Shown here: one piece after another, positions 1-12,000 of the stretch | Layout of the letters: the number at the start of each line of letters is the position of its first letter | Position numbering within the stretch: position 1 is the stretch's first letter | NCBI GenBank assembly: GCA_964473525.1 | Contig: CAYYPK010000063.1 | Coordinates: 1-30,075 of the forward strand | Direction: 5' to 3' | DNA from: GCA-2687025 sp964473525 | GTDB lineage: Bacteria > Poribacteria > WGA-4E > GCA-2687025 | Length of the DNA: 30,075 bases | Notes under the pieces: model-generated | Seen by the model: only the letters and a program-made list of their open reading frames with translations | What the model was told of the DNA's origin: nothing | Database searches by the model: none | Program-made: the position numbers and the translations under genes

Positions 1-3000
1 TGAACTCGACATCCCCAGGCACCGGTATGGTAAGCGTGCCGGGACGGTTGAAGCTCGTCAGCAACTGCCTGGTGGCGGTGCGGACGTTCACGACGCGAGC
101 CGTGCCGTCAACGGCGTCGTCCAGGTTGGCGACCGTAGCCGGTTCCCCGAGCTCGACCGCCGCCGTCAACAAGCTGTTAGCGAACAAACCCAGACCTGTC
201 ACCGTCAGCCGCGTGCCGTCCGGCAGCGATGCCGAACCGCCTCGGCCGCCGATGAGCGCCGCGTTGATGACCGGCGACAGAATGGACGCGTCTGTGTTCC
301 CAGCAGCGTCCGCGGAACTGACCGCGTAGTAGAGCGTCTGTCCCTGCAACACCGACGGGTCGGCGTAGGACGTCCCGGTCACCGCCGTCGCCACTGCCGT
401 CAGCGACGACGCGTCCGTGAACGGCGTCGTGGAGCGATAGACGTTGTATCCGCCCGCGTTCGGGTCGAACGTCCATGTCAGCAGCATCCCGCGTGAGTCG
501 GGAGTCGCCGAGGCGGACAGACTCGTGGGAGCCGTCGTCGGCGGGTCTGAGTCGAACGACACGGTGTACGTGACGCTTTCACCCGTGTTGCCAGCTTCAT
601 CCACCGCGCGTACGACGATCGTGCTCGACCCGCCACCAACGGTGACGGTCTGGCTGAACACGCCCTGTCGCACAGGCAGAGCCGTTTCCGCGTCGTTGAT
701 GACTAGGGTCAGCGACGCCAGGTCGCCCGACAGGTTGTCCGACACGGTTCCCGACATGAAGAACGAGGCGTGGGCGACCGTCGAAGCGATGGGGTCAAGC
801 TGCACCGTCGGCGCGACAACATCCTGGACGACCGTCAGCGTGTCGGATCTGTCGCTCAGGTTGCCCGCGTTGTCCTCGGCGGTTGCGGTGAGGGCGTTGT
901 CGCCCGGGCTGATCTGCACTCCCTCGAACACGAACGCGCCGGTCGCATCCGCGACGGTCGTGATACCTGCCGATGTCCCGTTCGTGTTGAGCGCCACGAC
1001 GATCGGTAGCGATCCAGAGCCGTCGAGGCCCGGTATGCGCCCTGCGACGCGGATTGTCGTCGTGTTCGCCGTCAGCGTCGAGCCGTCGAACGTCGGCGCC
1101 GATGGCGGGTCGAGCGACACGGAGAAGCTCCATGTAGCGAACGGCACGTTACCCGACAGGTCCGCCACCTGGATGCCGATGGAGTTGTCGCCGGTGCCTA
1201 GGAGACCAGCGCTCGTCGTGAGTGAACGCTCCAACGAAGCGGCCGCGCCAGCGCTCGCGTCGCCACCACCCAGAGAACGCTCCAGGGCGTTCAGTTCGAG
1301 CGGGTCGAACGAGGCGTTGTCGCCACCACCCAGGGAACGCTCCAGGGCGTTCAGTTCGAGCGGGTCGAACGAGGCGTTGTCGCCACCCGTGAGCGAACGC
1401 TCCAGGGCGTTCAATTCGAGCGGGTCGAACGAGAAGCCGCCACGCGCACCCTGGTACGGCGCGAACAGCGTGCGGCCGAACAGCTTCACCACTCCCGTGC
1501 GGCGGTTGAATTCCGCCTGTCCCTGCTCTTCGAGTCGGCCCAGGGCGAGTGGCTCGGAGCCAGACGGGTCGTTGATGAACAGGTACACGCCAGCCGGATC
1601 GACGCCCGTGGCGTCACCCACGGAGAACGACAGCACGTCGAGACCCGTGTCGTCGATGCTCTGGCCCTGCTGCGGGAAGAGGATCGTGATAGCCGGATCC
1701 GTGTCGTCTTCCTGGTCCGTCGCCGTCTCGAACGTCCACGTCAGTTCCCCGGGGTTCCCAGCGTGGTCGCTGACGCGGATGATCGTACGGTACGTCAGAC
1801 CGTCCTCGAGCGACGGAGCGTACGTTACCTGCCCAATCGTGGCGATGAACTCGAACGCGGGGTCGTCGGTGACCGAGGCAAGCGCTTCGCCGTCCACACC
1901 GAACAGCACCTCGAGGGTGTCGGAGTCGAAATCGCGCCCTTCGATCGTAGCGGCGATGAGCGGATCCAGCGTCTGGACGACCTCATCAAGTCCTGGAATC
2001 GGGTTTGCGATGGTTGGCGCGACGCCGTCCACATAGAACGGGATGCCCAAGTTCGTCGTGTTGCCCGCAAAGTCCTGCGCGGTGATGGATGCGAAGTGGC
2101 GCAGCGGGTCGTCCGTGTCCGAAGCCGCGAACGGCTCGGGCGCGACGAACTCGACGCCGCCATCCAATGTGACCACCACGTCGACCGGCGCCTCGTCAAC
2201 GAGCAACTGCACGCTGTCGGGGTCGACGCCGTTCAGGTCGCTCACGCGGGCCGCGATGGTGTCCGTGGTTGCTGGCACGACGCTGTCCGACACGGGCGCG
2301 ATGAACGCAACCTGTGGGGCCACCGTGTCGAGCCGCAGCGTCACGGGCGTCGCGTCGGCGGTGTTTCCGACTTCGTCGGTCGCGGTCGCCGTCACCTCGT
2401 TGTCACCTTCGCGCAGCCGCACGGCGGACGTGCGGAAGGTGGTCCCGTCGACGAACGCCGGTGTTGGCGTCTCGTTGACGAACACAGTCACGGAGGCGCC
2501 GGCTTCGATGCCTAACCCGGTGATGACGTAGTCGGCTAGGTTCGTGATGGGCGGAACCTCGAGGGTGAACGCGCTGGTCGTCGCATCGCGCTCGAACTCG
2601 AAGAGTCGGATGTCTCCCTCGTTGCCCTGGTTGTCGACCGCCTGTACCAACAGCACGTTGTGGACCTCGGGCGCGATGCCCGACACCTCGAGCGTCGCGA
2701 TCTCGTCGGTCACGGTGAACGCGATGTCCTCGCCGTTTAGCGTGCCCACCACGGCGGCGACGCCGGACAGGTCATCCGTCACGCCGAACTGTATCGTCGC
2801 GGTCTCCGCGCGAATGCGCGCCGTGAAGCCGGCGAGAAGCCGCACGCCGTCTATCTGCGGGTTCAGCAGCGATGGCGCCTGTACGTCGGACAGCCGCTCG
2901 TCGAAGCTGATCTCGGCCTCGAACACGCTCTCGTTGCCCGCGTAGTCCGCGGCGCGAACGCTGACAACGACGGATGTCCCGGTCTCGAAGGGGTCATCCG

Positions 3001-6000
3001 GCGTCGCCACGAAGCTGCCGATGTCGGGGTCGTACACCAACGCCGCGGCGGCGTCGGAGCCGTCCAACTCGACGACGATGCTCGCGGGGTCAACGCCGCT
3101 CAACCCGTCGGTCACGGTTCCGGTGAAGTCCGGCGACAGGTTCCCTGTGACCGACGGCGTCACGAACCCGATACTCGGCGCCGCCGTGTCGTATAGGACG
3201 ATGACCGCTTCAGACAGTGGTGACACGTTGCCGAGGTCGTCGCGGGTCTGTAGCTGGATGAGCTGTTCGCCGTCGCCTTCGAACGGCACGTCGAACGCCC
3301 ACGCGTTGTTCTCATCCGCGACCGTCACCCCGACGATCTGCCCGTTCAGGAAGAACGCGATCTCGGTGCCTTCCGGGGCGCCACCGTCAACGGTGAAGGG
3401 AGATGTGTTCACCACGGCAAGGAAGCGCCCGTCGGGGTCGGCTGCCTGACTCGGAGCCGAGGATGTGCCGCCCGTGCCGAAGCTCGCCGTCGCCACGTCC
3501 GTGACGACGGAGAACGTGCCGCTCCCAGAGCCCGCGTTGCCCGCCTGGTCCGCGAAGCTCACCTCGATGGTGTAGTCGCCCGCCCCGAGTTCCTCGGCGA
3601 ACGTCGCCGTGATCGTACCGCCCTGATCATCGGTGGGCAGGTAGTCCGCGTCGACGGCGTCGCCGTCCAGCGTCATCACTACGGTGTCGGCGTCGATACC
3701 GGACTCACCGTCGCTGATGACGGCGGAGATCTCCTGCGCCGACGCCACGTCTCCCTCGGGGCTTGTCGAGACGAGTAGCGGCTCGGTGACGTCGTCGGCC
3801 GTCAGGTCCACCGTGAACACCCACGAGATCGTGGACGACAGACCGTTCGTCTTGCTGGCGTCGAAGGTCGCAAGATAGATGCGCCCATCGACGAGTTCCT
3901 TCGTGCCGGACACGGTCGCGGTGCTGGCGTCGTACGTGCTGGCTACGTCGCGCCCGTTGAGGCGGAGCGCGCCAGCGTCGATGTCGCCCTCACTGATTCC
4001 GTAGTCGACGGACACCGAGATCACAGGCGTCAGCGTCGACACCGTGGACGCACTCGCCGGGCTGATAATGTCCAGCACGGGCGGCAGCGCGTCGACGATG
4101 ACCTCGATGGGAGAAGACGGCTCACTGACGAGCCCAAGCTCCGCGGTCGCCGTGACGATGTTCGAGCCCTGCACGAGCGTAAGGTTGGCGGAGAACGTGC
4201 CATCCGCTTCCACGAGGGACGACCCGAGCTCCTGACCATCGACATCCGAGAAGGTGATGGCTGCGTCGGGTGTGTCGCTTGTACCGGTCACCGTCACGGC
4301 TTCCGTTGCCGACGACTCGTCGGCCGACAGGACTGGCGCCGCCGGAGCAACGTTCGTCACGCGAAGCGACGCAGTCGCCGCCTGCCCAGCTTCCGGGACG
4401 ACCCGCACGGCGGCCTCTTCGTTCTTGGCCGTCGGCAGGTCGATGGACGTATCCCACACCACCTGTTGCGCGCCTGACGCCAGACCGGAGAGTGATCCCG
4501 CCACCGTGGCGGGCGCCCAGTCCGAGCCGTCCGATCCCTGGTATTCCAGGCTGACGGTGGCTGCGCCCTCGGGGTTCGGGTTCACGATGGTGAATGTCAC
4601 CGGGATCTGACCGGACGAGCCATCCACGACGAGGTCGGAGATCTCGATGAGCGCTGGATTCACCGTCGGTCCGTCGCCATCGAAGGTGACGGACGTCTCG
4701 CCAATAGCGGCCTCTACCGACATCGTGTACTCGCCGGTGGCAAGTCGAAGCTCCGCGGAGTAGCTCGCCCCGGTGGTGAGATCGCCGTCGCCGGTCGCCG
4801 TCATCTCGACGTCTGTCAGAGTCGTGCCGTTCCCGTCATCGAGCGTGAGCGTCACGCTGTCCGGCTCGGTCTCGTCCGGGTTCACGATGGCCGCGACGAC
4901 AGTGTACGCGTCCTCAATGGTGCCGGTGGCGGGGTCGGAGTACCCGGCGACAATGGAGAAACCATCGCTTACGCCGCCGTCCGCCGGCAGGACCGTGACC
5001 AGCAGCGTGCGCGCTGTCTCACCATCGCGGTCGTCCTTGATGGTGTACGTCACAGTGTATACGTTCGCGTCGCCTACGGTCGGGCGTAGCGTCAGTTCGG
5101 CGGTCGTCCCGTCGTCGACGAAGTTGAGGCGCTCCGCCGGGAAGGCGGTGTCTATCTCGACCGTCATCGGGTCGTCGTTAGCGTCCGTCACGCCGTCGAG
5201 AAGATCAACAACGGCTTCCTCGTCCTCGAGGAGCGTGATCGGGTCCGGCGTCGGAGCCTCGGGTGGGAAGTTCTCGCCTTCCTGCACGGAGACAGCGAGT
5301 ACCGCGGTGGCCGTGCCGTCTTCCTCGCCATCGTCCGCCGTGAAGGTGAACTCAACGGGTTCGTCTTGGGCATCGCCGACCGCTGGCGTCCACGCGAACG
5401 TGAAGTTCTCGTCATCGACCTTCGTGATGGACGCGCCGTCTGGACTTGGCTCGACCGTCAGGTCCAACTCATCGCCGTTGGGGTCCGTCACGCCGATATT
5501 CACCTCGAGGAGTTGCTCCTCCGTCGCCGCCTGCGAGAGGATGTCGCCGAACACTGGGGGCTCGTTCGGAGCATCGGCGACCGTAGCGACGATTTCGGCT
5601 TCGACGCTGAGGTCGCCAGTGTCGGTTGCGGACAGCGTGAAGGTGAAGTCCTCGGTCCCGATGGGAGCCTCGAAGTCGAGCGTTAGCTCAGGACCGTCGT
5701 CCCCGTCTACAAGGTCGAAGCGGACCCATTCTGGAACGCCGGAGGCGCCGAGAGTCACCGTATCCCCGTCTACGTCGCTGCCCTTCACGAGGTAGGACGA
5801 CTCGACGGACTCCTGTATCTCGATGGACCCGAGAATACCAGTGTCGTCCGGCGTGTCCGCGTGCGTGAAGATCAGACCTGGCTCCTGGTTCACATCCGCC
5901 ACGGTCACGACAGCGCTCGACGATGCCGTCTGATCGGCGTCGTCCACCGCGTCGACGGTGAGTACCCAGCGCCCGGAGCTCGTGTACGAAATGCTCGGCC

Positions 6001-9000
6001 AGTTGATGGTCGCCGATTCATCGTCAAAGCTCGCGTCATCGGGGAGGCCTGTGACGGTGAGCGTCACGTCGCCGCCCTCGGGATCGCTGGCGGATATGGT
6101 GACCTCCGCGCTACCGCCCTCATCCGCGAACACTTCGTCAATCGCATCGATGACCGGCGGCAGGTTGACGTTCTCACCGACGACGACTTGCGTCGTCGCG
6201 TTCGCGGCGCCCAACGAGTCGTCGGCGGTCCACTTCAGGGTGAAGAACTTGCCCTGAAGTTCCTCTGGAACGGCGAACGTGAGCGTCTTGACGTAGCTAC
6301 CCGCGTCGGCAACCGTCTCGCTCGTGTTGAAGTCGCGGAGCGCGCTACTCACGGCGTCGCGCACGTCGTTGTCCTGCGACTGCAAGAGGCCACCTATGTC
6401 GACCGCATCGCCTTCGTTGGGATCGACCGCCGTAACCTCAATCGTCACGTCAACGCCGGTCTCCGCTACGACCTCGTCAGGAACGGACAGAGCGGGCGGC
6501 TCGTTGTTGCTTTCCGCGGTCACGTAGAATTCGACCTCGACCGGGTCGTTAAGTCCGTCCGTGACCTCCATGACGACGCGGAACTGCGCCTGCAAGCCAC
6601 CGATCTCGCCAACGCCGACGGTCAGTTCCTGCGACGCAGCGTCGTACGCTACCGACGGCTCGCTGTCGCCATCGCGACCGGAGACCTGTTCGACTGTCGT
6701 CACTTCAACCGAGACCGGGTCGTCCTCGTCGTCGCTGATGGAGAGTGACACCGCCGCCTCTTCTCCTTCGGTAAGGACGATCGGCGAGATACGGCCAACA
6801 ACCGGCGGGGTGTTTTCGACTTCGGGCTCCGTAGAGATCACACCGAACGAGACAGACACGGAGTCCGCGGCGACGTCGGTAACAGTGCTGACAGTGACCG
6901 TGGCTTCGCCAGCGCCGACGAGGAACACCTCCAGCGTCGTGTCAGTTAGCACGACATCCGCAACCTCGGGGGCCGACGACGCGACGGACATCTCCGCAGT
7001 CGCCTCAGGCCCTTCTGGCTGCACGAAGACCGGGTTGTCCCCCGCGAGTTCGATGGTGTGTGGCACCCCGCTGACGAGACCCTCAATGTCGTCCAGCGTG
7101 CGCGTGTCGTTCACAACAGGCGCGGGCAGCGCCGAGACCGTGACCTCGACGATGGCGGCGTCCGACGAATTCACACCGTCCGACACCTGGAAGATGAACG
7201 AATCCGAGCCGGTGAATCCCTCGACCGGGGTGTATGTCTGAGACGCTCCATCGCCTTCGAGGCTGCCGTTAGCCGGCGGCGCCACGATGGTGTACGTGAG
7301 CGCGCCATTCTCCGGGTCAGATGCGGAGAGGAATACCGTCGTCGCGGTGTCCACGTACGTGATGAACGGCCCACCCGACACCGCAGTGGGCGCCAGGTTG
7401 GGGAGCGACACGGTCACTGCCAGCTCGAACTCGTCCGAACTGAGCGGCGTGTCGCCTTCCGCTTCGACGGCGATCACGGAGAAGATGTCGTTGCCCTGGA
7501 ACGCATCCGTGGGCGTGTAGGTGACGGTGAACGTGTCCGTCAACTCGACCGTGCCGCCAATGGGCGACGTGGACCCGAGCTCCAAAGTGTGTGACGCCGT
7601 GTCGGGGTCGGTGATCTCGAACGTCAGGTCGACCGGCACGCCAGCGTCCGTCGCCTGAATCGACCCGTCCGCGAGGGAGACTACCGGCGCGTCGTTGTCG
7701 GCGACGACATCGATCTCGACGGTCACGACTTCGCTGTCCAACCCACCGTCGCTGACGTGGAAGGTGAAGCTGTCGGAGCCGCTGTAGTCGGCGTCGGGCG
7801 TGTACTCGACGGTGTCGCCACCAGTCGAATCCTCGACGAGGGTACCTGCGGTTGGCTGCGTGTCGATGACGTAGGTCAGCGCGTCGCCATCGCCATCGGA
7901 CGCCGTCAGCACGATGGAGGTAGTCGTGTCCTCCAGCACCTCGACGAAGTCTCCCGTAGCCGCCGGTGTGTCGTTGACCGCCGTCACCGTAACATTGAAC
8001 GTCGACGAAACCGACAGCTCGCCGTCACTCACTTCCACGGTTACGGACCAGGAGCCGTTGAAGTCGGCGGCGGGCTCGTAAGTCAGCGTCTGCGTCGCCG
8101 CATCAATGGTGAAGGTCGGCGCCTCTATGCCATCGACGACAGCGGTCGCATCCACCGCGGCTTCGTATGTCAGAGCCTCGACGTCGTTATCCACGTCCGT
8201 GACCACCAGGTCGACGGTGAGGGTAGTGTCCTCTTCCGTCTCCTGATCCGCGATGGCTTCGAGCACCGGAGCGTCGTTCACGGCAGTCACCGCGAGGATG
8301 CCGGACTCGGTGGCTTCGAATTCGCCGTCGTTGGCTGTGACCGTGATGGTGACGTCGCCGAAGTAGTCCTCGGAGCCGGTGATGGTCAGCACGGACGTCG
8401 ACGTGTCCAGGCTGAGCGTGACTGCATCAGTCGGATCGGCTGTCGCCGTCACTTCCAACTCGGCGATCGTGTTGTCCACGTCCTCTATCTCGAGTGCCAG
8501 GTCCAACACGCCCTCTTCGTCGACGCTGAGGCCAGACCCGTCGAACGCCTCAACGACAGGCGCGTCGTTCACGGCCGTGATGTCCAGAGTGAACGACTCC
8601 GTCGACGTCAGTTCGCCGTCGCTTGCCGTGACGGTGACGACCGAGGACGCGTCGTAGTCGGCAGTCGGCGTGATCGTCAGAAGCGAGGTCGAGTCGTCAT
8701 ACGAGAACGTGGCGGCGTCCGTTGGGTCGGATGCCGCGGTGACATCGAGCGTCGTCGTACCGTCCACGTCGTAGACAGCGAGTTCGACATCCAACGCGGT
8801 GTCTTCGGTCGTGGACTGGTCCGAAACAGCGTCGATGGTCGGCGCGTCGTCCACGCCGGTGATCGTCACATAGAACGTCGCGGTGCGGTCACCATCCACG
8901 GTCGCGTCGAATCGGCCCTCCGTGATGTCCACCGACGCGCTGCCAGCGTCGATGTCATCGCCCGTTACGCGAAACACGCGCGTTCCAAGGAGGTCACTCT

Positions 9001-12000
9001 CGCTGCTGTCGGTGTAGAGGTCCGCGACGACGAACGCCCCTTCGGCGACGCCGATGGGCGCAAACAGTCCGCCGAGAGTAGCGACGTAAGACCCGTCCGT
9101 CCCCACGGTCGTGACGACGCTCTCACTGGAGTCCAGATTGGTAAGGCGCACCACGGCGCCGTCCGCGAGGTACGTGCCCGTCGTCACCACGGACCCACCG
9201 ACCGCCAACACGGGCGCGAAGCCGTCACCAGCGTCGCTCGCGAACACGATGACCTCGACCGGGCCGCTGTCGTCCGTGTTGTAGTTGGCGGCGGGCGTGA
9301 TGGTCAGCTCGTCGTCAACGACCTCAAGCGTCAGTTCCGCAGCCGTGCTGCGCGCGACGTAGTAGATGCCCGACTCGCCTGAGGTGACGCTGAGCGCGAT
9401 GGTCGCGGTCGTGTCCTCGACGAACGTGTGGTCGTCCACGCCGGCCACGCTGGGCAGGTACGGAACGAGGAGGATGTCCATGGGCGACACCGTCGGCTCG
9501 CTGGCCGAAATGACAACCTCGGTCGGGCCGTAGGCGTCGTGGCCGTCCGCGCTGGCGGAGACGTAGTACGTCCCTTCCTCCAGCGTCACTCGGAAGGAGC
9601 CGTCGTCCTCCACGGTCACGTCCACGGCGAAGTCCGTCCGATCGAACGTGAGCGTAGCCGCGTCCGAGGTCGCCGAGAGGCCGTAGCCGTTGTGCGACCA
9701 GAGCGAGCCGGTGATGACGGCTGCATAGGGAAGCTCGAAGTAGTCGTTCGAGAACAGCGTCTCCGAGACGGTCGATAGGTTCACGGTGCCGGCGGTATTG
9801 CGGCGGTACTTAAGAGGGATGGGTAGCGTGTAGCCAACGACGTCGCCGACCGAGTCGATGGTTTCGGTTTCGAGGTCATAGTCGCCGTCCGGCAACGCCT
9901 GCAGCTCGAACACGTCGAACTGCCCGAGCCAATACGAGTCCGACCCGCTGGCGTCAGGAATCTCGAACGTCGAAGCGATGCCGACGTCGCCGCTGTCGAT
10001 GAGTTCACGGAACATAAGAGCGGCGAAGCGCTTGGATAGGTCGGTGTCGGTCGGGTCGACGCTGCCGTCTGCTGACAGCCCTAGCGAAGGACCAATATCG
10101 GCGATGCGCGCGATAGCGCTAGCGCCGTCCGTTACATCGACCCACTGGAAGTTGTACGGGTCCGGGAGCACCCAGCTCGACACGAGCGTGCCGTCGGCGA
10201 GCTCTACGTCGCCAGCAAGCGTCACTTCGTAGACGTACTGCACGACACGACCCGGTGTCAGCGAGACCGGGTCCGCGGTGGCCCACGTGGAGTTGTCGAT
10301 CGCCGTGAGCGCCGCCGTGGCGGTGTTCAACACTGACCCCGTGGATGCGTCGCGCTCCTCGATGATCACATCCACGCTAGATACGGACGGAATCGACACG
10401 ACGCCGGCCCCGCCTGCCCACGCGGCCAGGAAGTTGAGGGCCGCGTCCGAGTCGAATACGAACGTGTAAGGAACCAGCGTCCCGCTGTCCACGCGCAGTA
10501 CGTACGCCTCCGCGCTGCCGCCGTTACCGTAGAGCGACATAGTCACGCCCGCCATGTCGGCGTCGGTCGTGGCAAGTACGTTCAGAGACGGGGCCGCCAG
10601 GACGCGCGGCACGTACCCTGCCAGGTTTCCGATGTCCGGCACGAGCCAGTCCACCGGGAACGTCATCGGGTTTCCGAGCGTGTCCGATACAAGCGAGTTG
10701 CCGTAGTCCGGGTACAGGACCGGCGCCGTGTTCGGGTAGCCGGGGATCACAAGCTGTAGGAGCGTTGTCTCGAGCGCCGTCGACAGAATGCTCTGGTCCG
10801 TCGCGCTCAGTGGCGTAGCGGACACCGCTGCGTCCGACGCCTGCTGCGTGAAGTCGACGAGCGGGTAGGCGTCGAAGCCCACCCCGTTCAACATGATCGG
10901 CACCGGTAGCTTAATGTCCAGGTCGAACGCGGTTACGCCACCGTCGATATCCGTCTGTGACAGCGTGACTGCGGCGGAGCCGACGAGATAGTCGCCATCG
11001 TACGCCTCCACGGTAATCGTGTCGCCCGCGACGACGACCGAGTCGTAGGCGTCGAACAGCGAGATCGTGAAGACACCCGAGGAGTCCGTGACGCCCGTCG
11101 TCTCCAACTCGAGTCGAGACTGGTTGTTGACGACGATGGTCAGGTCACTCACCGGGCTGCCGTCGTCGTCCAGCGCCGTTCCGCCTACGACGTAGATGAC
11201 GACATCGCTGGACAGCACCGGAGACCAAGACGGCATCCAATCGTCCGCCGAATCCGAGGTTAGGGCCGTCTGCCCACTGCCGTCCGCGTACATGACATAG
11301 ATGTCGGCGTAGTAGTCCAGATACGACTCGTACGCGATCATCGTGCTGTCGGGCGACCAAGCCGCTCCCGCGTTGCCGCCCATACTCCCGGATGTCAGCT
11401 GCGTGAGTCCCGTGCCGTCCGGCGCGATCGTGAACAGCTCGGGAATCTCGGTAGAATCCGAGCTGTAGGCGATGGTGTTACCGTCGGGTGACCACGAGGG
11501 CCAGAAGTCCCATGCTTCGTCGGTCGTCAACTGGTACTCGTCGCCCGTGTCCACATCAATGACGTAGATGTCGCTGTTGCCGTACCGGACACTCTGCATG
11601 ACAAACTGCACGCCGTCGGGCGCCCAGCCCCCGCCGTAGACCTCGTAAGTGCTGTCCTCGGAGTCAGGATTCGACGTCACCTGCGTAAGGTTGGAGCCGT
11701 CCGTATCCATCACATACAGTTCGCCCACACCCGTGCGGTAAGAGACGAACGCGATCCGCGTGCCGTCTGGCGACCACGCCGGGTACCAGTCCTCGGCAGC
11801 GTCCGTAGTAAGGCGCGTGACGCTCTGCCCCGACGAGTCCATCACGTAGATGTCAAAGTCGCCGTCGTCCTGCGTGGAGGCGAACGCTATCTCGGTTCCG
11901 TCTGGACTCCAGGACGGAAACAGCTCCTCGTACAGGGAGTTGGACGTGAGTTGGACGATGTCCGAGCCATCGGAGGCCATCGTGTATATATCGGCGTCGC

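Noticed and set aside
1261..1440. CRISPR-like array
   Set aside because: The repeats are directly adjacent 60-bp units with no unique spacers and are in frame with the giant gene, so this is a coding tandem repeat.
444..2036. 530-codon plus-strand frame opposite the giant gene
   Set aside because: It is antisense to a continuous domain-rich frame, has Ser/Thr/Pro/Arg low-complexity composition and repeats the 60-bp unit in a meaningless register. It is a shadow of GC-rich coding DNA.
7757..9382. 541-codon plus-strand frame rich in Arg, Val, Gly and Asp
   Set aside because: It lies antisense to the cadherin-like array; composition and lack of motifs or a ribosome site mark it as a shadow frame.
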